DNA from: Diphasiastrum complanatum
Taxonomy: Eukaryota; Streptophyta; Lycopodiopsida; Lycopodiales; Lycopodiaceae
DNA: 64,000 bases
NCBI GenBank assembly: GCA_029204225.1
Contig: CM055115.1
Coordinates: forward strand, 8,142,833-8,206,832
Reading direction: 5' to 3'
Under the pieces are notes generated by a model. That model was not told the DNA's origin and made no database searches. It saw nothing but the letters and a program-made list of their open reading frames with translations. The translations under genes and the position numbers were made by a program. Positions 43,625-56,435 of the stretch are shown piece by piece (position 1 is the stretch's first letter; the number at the start of each line of letters is the position of its first letter).

Positions 43625-46230
43625 GTGCATTTTGACATATGTGGGCCTTTCATTGTGATCTTAGTAGGAGGCTCGAAATATTATATTACCTTCATTGATG
43701 ATAAGAATAAATTTGTCAGAGAGTATTTTATTCAAAATAAATTAGAACCATTTGACAAATTTATAGAGTGTGTGAATTGGGCAGAGAGATGCACTAGCAA
43801 CAAAGTGAAGGAGATAAGGACAGATCGAGGTGGCGAATACATCTCGAATCACTTTATTGACTTCTGCAATGATTCGGATATCATTCATAGAAGGACTACA
43901 GCTTACACACCGCAGTACAACGGTGTTGCAGAAAGAAAAAATAGAACTCTGATGGAAACTGCCAGATGTATGATGGGCTACTCGAAAGCTCCAAGAGTAC
44001 TGTGGACTGAAGCAATAGCTACAACTGCAAATATTCATAACAGGACAGGAAAGTCTGGTGTCCCTCACACAACACCACACGAATTATGGTGGGGCAGAAA
44101 ACCCAATCTGGCTCACATCAGAGTCTTTGGCTATGCAGCTTATGCACATATTCTTGATAAGCTTTGAAAGAAGCTTGATGACAAGGCTGAATAGGAATAT
44201 TTGGTAGGATCTGACAACAATTTGTCATACTATAGAGTCTACATGCCAGACATGAACATTGTGAAGACATTCAGAGATGTTAGATTTGATGAGAGCAGAA
44301 CCATGGCCAACGATGGTCCTACTAGCTATGAAGCTCTGGAAAGACAGTACTATGATCTGCCATCAATAACAAAGGGAGCATAAGACAAACACGAAAATGA
44401 AGATTTTTGAGTCGCTTCGCACTCGAGTGATGAATTTGAAGACAAAAGATTCAACAGGCAGCATTCTGCTACAATACCTGTAAACCAAGATGGTTTCAGA
44501 CCTAGCAGAGAAGACAAAGACAAAGGAATTGCAGTTCCAGGAGGATCTCCTTGAAGGTCGACAAGACAACGAAGAGTGCCAACAAGCTATGTGCCAGACA
44601 GCTCAGCTTCTACATCAAAAGAATTCCTGTGGATTCGGTGGTGAATCACAGACATTCAAGGAGGCAATTGAATGTCTAGAGAAGGACAAATGGATTCAAG
44701 CCATGAACGAGGAGATAGAATCCATGAGGAAGAACCAGGTATGGACATTGCAGCCATTACCAGATAAGTGAAAGGCTGTAAAATGCAAATGGGTTTACAA
44801 GCTAAAGTATGGACCAGATGGAAATTATCTCGAAATATAAGGCAAGACTTGTAGCGAAGGGATTCTCTCAAAGATATGGTATTGATTATTCTGAAACCTT
44901 CTCTCCTATTGTGAAACATTTGTCCCCACGTTTACTATTTGCATATGCATCTGCTTATGACCTCAGGATCCACATTGTCGACGAGAAGACAGCCTTCTTG
45001 CATGGTGAGTTAGAGAAGAGGTCTACATGGATTAACCCCTAGGTTATGTCTCAAATTCACTTCCTGATTATGCATGCAGAATGCATAGGAGTATCTATGG
45101 TCTGAACTAGTCAGCTCGACAATGGTACAAAAGGAAAGATCAAGCCCTGAAATCCTTAGGATTCAAGTCACTTATGGCTAATTTTAATGTGTATGTGAGA
45201 ATTACAGATGGGAAGATCATCATTGTGGCTGTGTACGTGGACGACACTTTGATACTCTACAAGAGTGAGAAGTTGATTGCTAAAGTGAAGAATGACATCT
45301 CGAAACATTTCGAGATTGTAGATCTGGAAGAAGCCAAGTATACCTTGTCTTGTAGATTGAAAGGGACTAAGAGGGAGGTAAGTTGTACATTTATTAGTCT
45401 AGATACACCTAGAAAATCTTGGAGGATTTTGGGATGTTGAATTGCAAAGGAGTGAATACTCCAATGCTCACAAGAACAATACTGACGAACGAAAATTGTT
45501 CGAGGACTGAAGCAGGGAGAGAATTGATGCAGCTCACACCTTACAGGAAACTGATAGGATCGCTGATGTACCTTGCAGATAACACACGTCTTGACATTTC
45601 TTATGATGTGTTCAGGATGAGCCAATTTGGCACGAATCCAGGCTCGACACATTGCAATATCTTCAATTAACAAAGGATTATGGTTTGTGTTATTGTCATG
45701 ATGCAGGGTTTCAGATGCCTTCCTACAGTGATGCTAGTTGGGCATCTCTCAAGGATGACTATAAAAGTGTCTCAAGAGGATGGACCATCTCGTCAGGTGC
45801 AACAATTCTCTGGGTTAGCAAGAAGTAGACCATTGTAGCTTAGTCATCCTGCGAAGCAGAGTACGTTGCAGTTGCAAAGATGGCCAATGAGATAATTTGG
45901 CTCAGACAGTTCCTTGACAAATTGGATGAAACGAGGAATGAACATTTGATTCTACAAATGGACAACACATCTGATGAAAGACCCAATGTTTCACTCAAAG
46001 ACAAAATACATTGCGATCAAGTACCACTTGATGAGGTATCTGATTGGCAAAAAGATGTTGCATACCACCTTTATTGGAATGAAAGACATGGTTGTTGACA
46101 TTTTCAGAAAGGCGTTAGACAAAGGTCTATTCGACAAACAGAGGAGTAGTCTTGGAGACATCAAGCTATCATGCTTTGAGAGGGATCCGAAGAAATGAAA
46201 TGTTTCTAATGCCAAAACTTTGCTAGCTTT
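43625..46230 (+). pseudogene. Copia family B integrase-RT-RNase H remnant, copy 3
   Basis: The longest family B copy. The integrase core (43625-44167) is open with IDDKNKF, IRTDRGGEYIS (second Asp) and YNGVAERKNRT (Glu). RT follows in pieces: KDKWIQAMNEEIESM (near 44685), YVDD (near 45235). RNase H ends at VDIFRKALDK (near 46097). Stops at 44192-44194, 45033-45035, 45108-45110 and 45826-45828 coincide with stops in other copies; an extra one is at 45841-45843. Gag and protease are absent. A (ACGAC)n run lies near 46258-46285. Downstream sequence is the probable family B LTR. Confidence 0.87.
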
Positions 46231-47385
46231 CAATCTTGAATTTTGGACAAAAGATGACAAGACACGACACGATACGACAAAACACGAAATTAGTCGTGCT
46301 CCACGAACAACCAAGAAGATCAGTCAAGTGCCAAGGAGTACAAACATTTGATCAGATATTATGACATCAGTAGAAGTATTCTAGATCGTGGCTAATCTGC
46401 CACTCTTGTAATTCACGATTAGTTGTAGATGTTTAATCTTTTCTTATCTGTAAGTTACACAACGCGACACTAAATTGTTCGCAAACTATTTACTTTCTGT
46501 TTGATGCATGATGTTGTAATGCTTTTAAGCAAGACAAGAAGTCATAAGACGAAAAATACTAAATACAAGTCTGCCTGCGTGCGAGACAATTCTGTAGAGA
46601 ATCTGTAGATCCAGAAGTCCGCTAGTACGCGAGACGCGATTCGTGAGAGAACTACATTTCTCTCACGCCAACGCACTACGTGGATCTATCATGCAGTGCT
46701 TGAAGAATCAAAAAATCAATAGATGATATTGTAGCTATTGTGCACATTATTAATCTGTATGATTGTATGATCTTAAATGTAAATTTGTCTGTTACAATTC
46801 ATGTGTCTGATTCACTTCCACACTTTGGTTTGATCTTGTTGAATGCTACATTAATTTATTAATGTAGATCAGTAGTGTCTGACTACTCTCTGAAGGATTG
46901 TAGGAATGGTATAGCCGGCAATGACCAGTGATCATATCTAAATTCCTGACGAACTGATCTTGTTCGCGAATCTTTTCACTTTGTGTTTTTCCTCACTTCG
47001 CTTCGCGATCACTTGGCCATAAGGGTAAATCAATTATAGAGCTCATCTAAATTTTGTTTCATTTCATCTTGTTTCGTCTCGTCTCGTCTCATCTCATTGC
47101 AGAGCCTGATTGATCTTGTCGCGAACTCTTTCGCTTCGTTTCATTTCGTGTCGTTTTGCGATTTTTTTTTCATCCAACATGAATCAATGTCAGAGCTCAT
47201 TTAGGTTTTGCTTCGCTTCCTTTGTTTCATTGTGTTACAGAGCCTGATTGATCCAAGTCGGACAGAAATAATTCGAGTTTCGCGAAACTCTTCACGAATC
47301 ATTTGAGATTTTCTTATATTAGTTTGTCACCAGAGTTTTACCTAGAATTTGCATTTTCAGAGTGTATTTTTTTTTTTCGCATCAG
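46231..47385 (+). mobile_element. Probable copia B LTR/leader with tandem repeats
   Basis: Non-coding stretch between the copia B RNase H end and gypsy protease. Its first 200 bases match the minus-strand 52600-52350 sequence, which also follows a B RNase H end, so it is the family B 3' LTR region. Bases about 46948-47310 form an imperfect tandem array of roughly 150-bp units, each with agagctcat and gcctgattgatc and a tcgcgaa...ttcgctt patch. TCTCG pentamers lie at 47072-47096. Precise LTR ends could not be set. Confidence 0.55.
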
Positions 47386-47389
47386 CATA

Positions 47390-49560
47390 GACAATTTCCT
47401 AATGAAGCAGCTGTGATAGATGGCAGTTCGGGAGTTAACCTGATTTCTACAAAGCTATGTGCAAAATGGGGCCTTACAAAGATAAAACCTACGACCTTTA
47501 ACATTAAGCTAGCTGATCAAATGATAGTTTCTTTGCTAGGAATGGTTAAAGATGTACCTGTCAAAATTGCCGGAGTACAATTCATCATTACTTTTGTAGT
47601 AATGGACTTACTAGAAGCACCAAAAGTCTACTGAGTCCTATTGGGATGCCCATAGTTACGAGTTGCGCAAGTAATTCGTAATTGGGATACCGAAAAAATC
47701 ACTTTTGAAAATCGTGAACGTGCAGTCAAGTTTGATCCTGTAACTTGGACTATCAAACCAGTGGTTCAAAAAGAGGATGATGATCCATCAACAATGGATC
47801 TAACTTGTGAACGACCAGTAAAAAATTTGGGAGCTCATTATGATTCTCAAACCGATACTGTCAATTGGAATGAAGCTCTTGCAATGATTGATTGTACAGC
47901 AGGATATATGTGTCAACAAGATAATCTGTCAGATTTGAACGAGATTTCATTATTGGATCGAACCTTGGATACACTGATCACTTTTCCATTGAATGTGCTG
48001 AATGTAGCTTGGATATCAATGGAGCCTATACCAGATTCGATTGAAGATGAACTCATTCATGTGAATCATGCCTTGAATTATGATGAGAATGTAGAACTTA
48101 CTGATGAGCAAATTCTAAATCATATGGATCCGACCAGATTTGGAGTACGTAATATTTCTGATGAACCAACAATAAAACCGCCAAAAGTAGTTATATTGAA
48201 GGAAGACATGATCATAGGGTCAATGACGAAGAAACAAGCCAAGCAACATTTAATACGATCCTGAAATGGGAAAATCCTCCTCAAAAGATTGATTCAAAGA
48301 ATGTGCCACCCTTATTGGATAAAGGCAAGGAAAAGGTCAAGGATGATTCTACAAGTCAGAGGTCTAGCAAGACATCGTCATCTAGGAAGTCTGCACCTTC
48401 GAAGAAGAGTTTATCTTCTTAGAAGTCATCACCTCCATGATCAATTCCTACTAAGAAGGCTAAGCGAAGATCCAAGACAAGTCCTTTTAACAAAGAACAA
48501 GCAGATGCAGTCCAACATGATATGCTCAAATATTTTAAACGCTATACACTGGATGATGTGGTTATCATGTTACCCAAAGCACATCGTGAACCCGAAGAAC
48601 AAGTGCCAGAATCAAAAGATATTTACGATGGTCCAGCTTGGAGACAGCCTATGAATTTTGTTGAACCAGAAAAACCAGAAAAGATTGTACAGGTTGGATC
48701 ACAACTTAATCTTGAACAGTTTTAAGTGTTTCGAACGTTACTTATTAAGTATCGAGATTGCTTTGCATGGACTAATCAAGATCTCAAGGGTATTCTGACG
48801 TCAGTTATTGAACACACCATACCTTTAATATCTGATGCAGTTCCAAAGGTTACAAGATTCTATTGTTGTAATCCTAATGTTGTGGATCTGATAAAGAAAG
48901 AGCTTCAGACACTGCTTGACGCCGATTTCATTTATGAGATCAAGCATACAGAATGGGTTTCATCGATTGTCATTGCTCGTAAAAAGAATGGAAAATTGAT
49001 AAATTTTGTGAATCTCAAGGCCTTGAACTGAAAGCACTTTGAACCGCCTTGCTGGAACATAAGCTTATAGTTTGCTGGATGGATTTAGTGGTTACAACCA
49101 GGTCGATATTGCACCTACAAATTGTCACAAAATAGCTTTTGCAACAGAATGGGACACCTATGCTTACACAGCAATGCTGTTTGGACTCTGTAATGCACCA
49201 AGTTCGTTCCAAAGAGTAATGCAATTTGCTTTTAAAGATTATCTACAGAAATTTCTTGAAATTTACTTGGATGACCTTGGAGTCCATGGCATAGATATAG
49301 ACCACTTGGATCGATTGGAGAAAGTATTTGAAAGATGTCACAAGTATCAAATTTTCCTAAATCCAGAAAAATGCCAGATATGGGTTTCCCACGGACTTGT
49401 GTTTGGGCATGTGATATTGAGACATGGCATTGCCACAGATTATTCTAAAATTAAGGTTTATTGTGGAATTTCCACCACCAACAACAATTCGTGGAGTTTA
49501 TGTGTTTATGGGTCATGCGAACTACTATCGAATTTTTATTATCTTCTTTGTGGATTTAGC
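47390..49560 (+). pseudogene. Gypsy protease-RT remnant (Gyp-G, inverted mosaic copy)
   Basis: Protease with catalytic-type VIDGSSGVNLISTK (near 47415) and VLLG at 47640; linker from VQKEDDD (47761) to about 48260; Ser/Lys-rich patch; then RT: YRDCFAWTNQDLKGI (48755), EIKHTEWVSSIVIARKKNGK, LDGFSGYNQV (49077) and YLDDLGV (49265-49285). Between 49025 and 49070 about 45 bases of RT are lost, with a stop. After YLDD the sequence continues into GIDIDHLDRLEKVFERCHKY and breaks. It corresponds to 13915-14738 plus 21054-22400 and shows the site before Cop-A inserted. Confidence 0.87.
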
Positions 49561-49849
49561 AAGACCTATATACAATTTGACTATTGTTTCTATTTGGAAT
49601 ATTCATCATCATAAAATACGCAGATGGTATCCAATATATATACATAATATTACAGGTGTGTAGATCAAAAGTACAGAGTGGATGTGCTGTCTGTAGGAGA
49701 TCGTGGGTGGCTGAAATCGATGTCCAATCTGTTAGCGCAACTGCATGGAATGAGCGTGAAAAGGGTGCGACGTCAGCCAAAACTGAAGTGAACGTTGGTG
49801 ATGACGCAAAAGTGTGTCACTCTTACGAATGGCTTTAGGATAAGATTTA
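49561..49849 (+). other. Unassigned link between gypsy RT and LTR C2
   Basis: Contains a short open frame to 49838 ending CHSYEWL; the same last 30 bases end the gypsy remnant at 13915. Most of this link is absent from the other mosaic copy, so a deletion occurred there or an insertion here. Confidence 0.35.
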
Positions 49850-50095
49850 CAGGGTGCCTTATTTGTTAGGGCACCTTTGGCATTCAGTAAGGTAGTGTCC
49901 CCTTTTCACCTGTTACCATGACCTGTGTAAAAACACAGTGTCGCGATTCATTCACCTTTTCTTCGTCTATGCGAATTTGCGTGTAAAAAATGCAGACTAC
50001 GTGACAACGTTAGAAAAATATGCCATATGAATGGAGGCATATTAAAATTGGGAATTAGAAGGGTAGAAGGAGTAAATCCAACACCCTTGACTCAG
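49850..50095 (-). mobile_element. Partial LTR of family C2, inverted copy
   Basis: On the minus strand it starts TGTTGGATTTACTCC (50092) and ends at the gypsy junction, the same truncation as 13668-13912. Confidence 0.6.
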
Positions 50096-51277
50096 ATGTT
50101 ATCGGAATTTTCTCATCCTCCTTAATCTCATAGCATTCTATGAAATTGATCCAGGATTCAGTAGTCTGGCTATCTCCTCTCCCCATCTCAAAAAGTGACC
50201 CCCTATTAGACTGGCTGTGAGAATGCCTGAAAAAAATATTTGATTGGTAGACCAATTTATAATAGCATCTACCTAATATAGCCATGGTCTTTCAAATAAT
50301 ATTGAATATGGTGGTGTATCTATTGGGTTTATGACAAAGAAATTCATAACATTGTCCATTTGCATTTGCAGCATCCTGATTCCATCATGACTCACTCTTG
50401 TAAGTCCTGTCCACAATGACTTAAGTCCAAAATGAGATAGTTGCCCCCTGATGATCATCCCATGTCATCCTGCAGTGAGGTCCTATTAAGTATCCCATGT
50501 CATCCTTGACCTCGAAGATCTGAGCATCTACCCTATCGTGCCCACCTGTATTCCCTCAAGCTAGCTCTAAGCTGATCTTGTGAATGGTTCCAAACCACTC
50601 CTTGAGAATACACTGAGATGTGAACTTCAAAGCCACCATCAAGTTCCTCACATGACTGTTCATGCCAATATCCCTCCAAGTGGACCTGTGAGAACTTCCA
50701 TGGCCCAAACCAAATGATCTGCACCTTGTCATCACTAGAATCTGCATCCTTGATGCAATACTGATACTGCAAATTGACTTGACTTACCCAGAATAGGCTA
50801 TTGAAACATATCTCTCAATGACAAACCTGATACACTGCTCCACAACTAATTTGACTTGATTGAAATTGACTTACCAATTATAAAATTGCAAAATCATCAC
50901 ACTTACCACTCTCCGAAGGGTATCCAAAGTGTGATTACTGATTCATTCTTCATCTTTTGCATGTCCCACACACAGTTCATCTAATGCAAAGCTCGCTATC
51001 TTGCCCAATGGCTTCCAACTGGCACCACCTCACACTTCCATCACCTGTGACCACCAAAATGTGTGTACCTCCAAGCTAGCCCATATTTCTCTCTGAATGA
51101 GAAATTTCCAAGCTACAGATGCGTGTGTTAATGTAGCTATCACTTGACTCGACAATGCCACTACTGATCATACCTATGAGAGTGTTCCCCCAAAATGCCA
51201 CTTGATGTTGGTTGGTTCTAACTCCAAAAGTTGAACCTGATCACAAGAAATTTTCACCTGTAATTGGCATACCATGC
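50096..51277 (-). other. Unrecognised duplicated segment, inverted copy
   Basis: Mirror of 12421-13667. This copy is better preserved in places: a 79-codon frame (50772-50533) reads QYCIKDADSSDDKVQIIWFG, then EELDGGFEVHISVYSQGVVW, and a 61-codon frame (50458-50273) ends YSILFERPW. In copy 1 the same frames carry stops (W or Q codons changed). The first half holds WKPLGKIASFALDELCVGHA (near 51010-50950). No known domain was recognised apart from the protease-like end. Confidence 0.45.
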
Positions 51278-52194
51278 CTAGATCTCACCTATGATTGCTT
51301 TCTCTCTCAAAATTGTCACCAATGATGAGTAGTCACGATGCCCCTTCCTCCACTTCGACATGGGGAGATGATGAAACTGTGTTTGCTTATTGATCAGGTT
51401 GCTTGGCTGCATTCTTCGCTTGGAGAATTCGGCAATCCTTGATCTCATGGTTATTGCACTTGCAATACCTGCAAAGCATTTTCTTCTTCGACTATAGATC
51501 TGATGATTGTAATTGACTTTGAGTCTATTTTTGATTCGGTGCAGCCTTCTTGAGGTTTTTTTGCTTCTGTCACTTAGAGCCTTTGTTGACATATAGAGCC
51601 TGAGAGGAGGAAGCAGACAAAGTGTCTTGACTTCTTCTATTGTCTTCTTGCAGCAACATAGTGATAACTCTGGTAAGAGTTAAATCTGAGTGTGTTGACA
51701 TGATCATCATCCAGTTCTCATATGTAAAGAGAAAGCTTGAAAGCAATGTCATACTTGAGTTTTAATCATCTATGACTGATCCGACAACGGCTATCTGTTG
51801 CAAGAGATTCTTAAACTGGTTAATGTGACTCTGAAGTGAATCACCAATAGACATCTTGAATGTGAAGAATTTTTTTTGTAGATGTAACTTAGTAGTTATG
51901 TCCCTCACGTCATATAGTGAGTTCAGGATGTCCCAAACATCTGACGTTTTAACTTCAGCTATGTGTCCAATCTGTGTATTTGATATATTGAGGATAATAA
52001 GTGCGTAAGCTTTACCATCCTTCGATTTCCACTATTGAGTCTTCTTTGTCATCTTTAGGTTTTACTTCTGTACCTGTAACAACATCTCATAACTCGTTGG
52101 CAATCAACAAGGTTTTCATCTTAAGTTTCCACAAATGATAATTGGATCCATTCAGCTTGTCTGCAATAAGACCAGCTTTACTTTGAGAATCCAT
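51278..52194 (-). pseudogene. Copia Gag pseudogene, inverted mosaic copy
   Basis: Starts MDSQSKAGLIADKLNGSNYH at 52194. The Trp codons lost in copy 1 are kept here (NYHLWK; ENWMM), and the zinc knuckle CRYCKCNNHEIKDC is complete (near 51475-51434). Other stops and shifts break the frame at about 52100, 52030 and 51550, so it is dead. It runs on into the unrecognised segment as in copy 1. Confidence 0.8.
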
Positions 52195-52609
52195 TTAAAA
52201 CTTAGTTTGTCGATTGTATCGATGACGCTAAGATGTAGTAATGCCAACAACAAGAAATCAATTCTTTGATACTGAAAGGTTGAAAGGATATCAAGTATTA
52301 GAGCTTTCGCCTTCTTGACTCTTGTCTTGCTTACTACCATTAGACTTCAGACTTGCTGTAATGTGCATCAATCAGAAAGTATATAGTTCGCAAACAATTT
52401 CGTGTCACATTCTTGTAACTTACAGATTAGAAATATTAAACACTTCCAACTAATTCACGAATTACAAGAGTGGCAGATTAGCCACAATCTAAAACAAATC
52501 TGATGATGTCATGGTATTTGGCTGATTTTCTTGTTGGCTGTTCATGGGGCACGACTGATTTCGTGTCGTGTCGTGTCATGTCGTGTCGTCTTTTGTCAAA
52601 GTTTCAAAA
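52195..52609 (-). mobile_element. Short copia B LTR/leader between RNase H and Gag
   Basis: On the minus strand, RNase H of family B (52610) is followed by (ACGAC)n, a LTR start shared with 46250-46520, and then the Gag leader from about 52310. Most of the LTR and any primer site are missing, so an LTR-centred deletion joined the end of one element to the beginning of another. Confidence 0.6.
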
Positions 52610-53350
52610 TTAGAAGCTAGCAAATAGACCTTTGTCTAGGGCCTTTGTGAAAAAGTCTGCAACCATGTCTTTCGTTCCAATGAAGGTGGTCTGCAACATC
52701 TTCTTGCCAATCAGGTCCTTGATCAAGTGGTACTTGATCGCAATGTGTTTCGTCCTTGAATGAAACACAAGGTCTTTCATTAGATGTATTGCAGATGTGT
52801 TGTCCATCTGCAAAATCAGAGGTTCGTTGTTCATTTCGCCCAATTCGTCCACAAATTGTCTGAGCCAAATTATCTCATTTGCCATCTTTGTTGCTACGAC
52901 ATACTCGGCTTCGCAGGATGACTAGGCAGCAATGGTCTACTTCTTGCTGACCCAGAGAATTGCCGCTCCTGATGCAATGGTGCATCCTCTTGAGACACTT
53001 TTATAAAGGTCTTTAAGAGATGCCCAGCTACCATCACTGTAAGAAAGCATCTGAAAACTTGCATCACGACAATAACACAAACCATAATCCTTTGTTAATT
53101 GAAGATATTGCAAAATTCGTTTTGCAATCTTCCAATGTGTCAAGCCAGGATTCGTGCAGAATTGGCTCATCCTGAACACTGCATAAGCAATGTCAGGGCA
53201 TGTATTGTCTGCAAGGTACATCAGCGATCCTATCAGCTTCTTGTAAGGTGTGAGCTGCATCAATTCTCTCTCTGCCTCAATCCTCGAACAATTTTTGTTC
53301 ATCAGCACTGTCCCTGCGATCATTGGAGTATTCGCTCCTTTGCAATTCAG
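52610..53350 (-). pseudogene. Copia family B RT-RNase H remnant, copy 4
   Basis: Minus strand 53350-52610: RT end (RELMQLTPYKKLIGSLMYLA, PDIAYAVFRMSQFC, TNPGLTHWKIAKRILQYL), RNase H (SDGSWASLKDLYKS, AAILWVSKK) with the shared TAG at 52937-52939 plus another at 52922-52924, then CEAEYVVA and DFFTKALDKG (near 52640). It retains the HWKIAKRILQYLQ block that copies 1-3 have lost, so it is not a simple duplicate of them. Confidence 0.87.
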
Positions 53351-53990
53351 CTAGCTTTCTCTTACTTTCACCTTATTTCTGATACGGTTCATGATCTTTT
53401 TTTTTGTTTTATCTCATTCATATTCCTTTATTTACATTGCTAACTGGTCAACTTGGACTAATCAACTCTCAGATTGACTATGGCTATCTACAATGCCTCA
53501 AGTTGTTCTACATAGCAAATTACATCAATTGTGTTACTAGTATCATTAGCACAACAATGACTTTGTGAAAAAATCTATACAATCACAGAACTAATAGGTA
53601 GTCATATCTATATTACATATCTAATCATTTAGAACAAGCTATCAAAATTTAGTAAATGTGCAATGAAATTATAATTCTAAGATCTAGTTACATTGAAAAG
53701 AGATTTACCATATAATGCGCAATGTGACCTTCACCCCAGGTGACTTTTACTGGCATCCACAAACTCAATTGTTGATTTCTCAATTAGTAGGACATCATTA
53801 TCAGACAATTTATTTTTTCTGAGCAATTTGACCATGTTGTCAAGCTTTGTTCAGTCTTCAACTTTTTTAATCCTCGTTGTTTCTTTTTCTTCAAAATCCT
53901 TTGTGGCATTGAGTACGTCTATCCAAATTGAGTACTAGATTTTAGTCGGTTTTCCGAAATGCTTTGATAAGAAACGGCGAGCTTTGGATT
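53351..53990. other. AT-rich stretch, nothing recognised
   Basis: No frame or repeat matched. It lies downstream of the degenerate minus-strand gene that follows. A short minus-strand open patch near 53830-53740 could be its continuation. Confidence 0.3.
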
Positions 53991-53993
53991 CTC

Positions 53994-55720
53994 CTATGCT
54001 TGGTTTGCATGGGATGCTTCTATGTTTCTCCGAAAGCTTCTCGTCCTTTGTATTTTAACATGAAGACCCACTTTTGATAGAACTTCTTTCAATCGAGCTA
54101 TTTCTTTTTTGGCTAATGACTCTGACTTAGTATCCCAAGCAAACCAAATATGAAGGTATATCAATTTTTCGATAATCCTAACCTCTCCATGTAGTGTACA
54201 AATGTGAACATTTTTAAGCGGAATCGATACTACTAGTTTCCAAGTCGGATATTCTATATCCCTTGAAACTCTCGTGCTCTTCGACATGTCTTGTGTAGTT
54301 TTCATGCAATAGAGGCATGGTTGTTTTGAATTTGTTCCATGTGAGATGTTGAACATGCACTTCGACTTTAGGTCTCCAGCCAAATGCCATTCCACCTTAA
54401 AATCACCTGTTCCAGGGACATTGAGTGGTGTGTCGCTCATATGATTCTTAATTATCTCAGATAATCTGTTTTACTATAAATCCAAAATAGAATGTCATGA
54501 TCTTCTTTTAAAACTTGTTTGAAACAGAAAATCATGAACTATGTTAAGAGAATTGAATTTAGACCTATAATAACAAAACAATATTAGCTTAAAACACAAA
54601 GCCATAAATTCTCAAAATGAATTAGTTGTTAGTACTCAGTGAATTAAATTTAAACTTGGAAAGCTGCTAACCACCAAATATTATTTTCGGACTGTACAGT
54701 GAAATTAAGACTCTCCGAGTTTATCGTATTGCTTAATGCTCCATTCATAAGTGTAAAACTAACCCTTTCTAGCATTTATCCCTTTATTACTTCTAATTCA
54801 TCTAATTTGAGAACTAATATCATTTTTCAACACTTTCATTTGTGATTCTATAAAACTTTACAATAAATCTCAGTAAATGATTCAGATCTACAAACATATT
54901 GTTGGTGGAATCATATGACAAAGTGCCATGTTCTGAGTTATAAATTTCATTGATATGGTAAGGAATACCAATGATGTTTTGTAAATCATTGTTTAACACA
55001 TCCCTCTCTAATTTGATTTAAAAGGGCTAGGAAATAGGAATATTTTTTATATGTACTTGTCCAAATGCCTCTTTGATAATTTTAAACATTGTGTCGTATG
55101 CATCCCTACTAATACTAGAATAATCACATGCTCCTTGTATCAATTTTCGGTCAATAATCTTGCCGACTTCGCCCATAAGGGCCTTTGCAATCTTAGACTT
55201 GATTCAAGAATGTCATTGATTTCCCAGTAGACTTGGCTGTAAGCACTGCACTCAAAGACTTTCCAATCATGTCCTTGTCTTTCAGATTTCGATTGGTGAC
55301 TAAAGCTAATCTACAAAATAAAAATAAGATTTAGATAAAAACAATTCACAATCATTGATGTGCTAGATGAAACAAAACACATGAATAGTTTAAACCATTC
55401 AACATATTTTCCAAATAATGGAATTTTTTCATTGAATTACTAATGCCATAACTTTTCAATCTTTCACAATAACCCAATAGACCATTGTGTCCTTCACACA
55501 AAAACAGTATGAGTTGTGTGACTGATCTAGAATTTGGATGTTGCATTGAGCATGGATCTAATGGATATAGACTTCCATCAACCCATAGATCACAATGTTT
55601 CCTGTTCTCCATCCTGTGATCCATGATTTGGTGAGCTGGTAAGGTGGATCCTTTCAAAAAAAAATTCGACAGTGGACCAAATTCTGTAGGAAGATCAATA
55701 TGGAGGTGCTACTTAGACAT
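53994..55720 (-). pseudogene. Degenerate or multi-exon gene of unknown family
   Basis: Several minus-strand open pieces look like one protein: 55657-55352 (KHCDLWVDGSLYPLDPC region), near 55310-55205 (LVTNRNLKDKDMIGKSL, after an acceptor-like tattttgtag), near 55200-55050 (DRKLIQGACDYSSISRDAYD), and 54440-53994, 148 codons with FKVEWHLAGDLKSKCMFNIS, CLYC and CTLHGEVRIIEKL. A Cys pair followed by LH..(M/V)RI is reminiscent of some DNA-transposon-type proteins in other eukaryotes, but this is weak. No LTR retroelement domain is present. Intron boundaries are not clean, so it may be a decayed gene. Function unknown. Confidence 0.4.
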
Positions 55721-56435
55721 CTTAATAATCGATAGATTAATTTAGTAGAAAACCAAATTGTTATATATCTTGCAAGCTATTAAAACTCGTCTTAATTAGA
55801 AAAAAATTTCAACTGCAAAAGTTTGAAATGACCTTGGTGCTCTATTTGATCCAACACACTCCATGTTTCTTGCTTTATATGCAAAATCAAACCTTTGCAG
55901 TTATGAGCAAAATACTGTGTTTTGAAATTGCAAATTTTTGAATTGCAAAAGTTTAAAATAACCTTTCCGCTCCTTTTGATCCAACACACTCCATATTTTC
56001 TGAATTGCAAAAAGTTAGATTCACGTTGGCGCTCATTGTGTATCCAAAATATTCAAAGTTTCTTTCCATGATATTCAGATCGATAAGACTATTTTCCTTT
56101 GATGTGAATGCTATGAGTAGATGGAAAGAAACTTTGATGTGCAATACGCTTTGCATTTACACAAGAAGTCATGTTAGTTAATGGTAGAAAATAAAATCTT
56201 GAAGTATGGACCCCACGCGTTGTGGCTACCCAACTTCCAGTTAATTACACACGTTACTAGTGAGGTCAAGTCATTGGAGTTGTGCGGGCAGACCAGAAAC
56301 TTGGTCAGAGTTTAAAAATTTGACGGCTGGTAGCCGAATGTTACTACTATTATAGGAAAATTCAATCAAGTGCAAATACTTCTCCCAATGAGATTGTCAT
56401 CGGAAAATATTTGCTTTTGGTATTTGTTCCATCGT
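55721..56435. repeat. Non-coding stretch with 130-bp tandem duplication
   Basis: Bases about 55808-55935 and 55936-56010 repeat the order aattgcaaaagttt, aaatgacctt/aaataacctt, gatccaacacactccat. A third short echo (aattgcaaaaagtt) follows. No coding content recognised. It sits upstream (5') of the minus-strand gene candidate. Confidence 0.55.
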
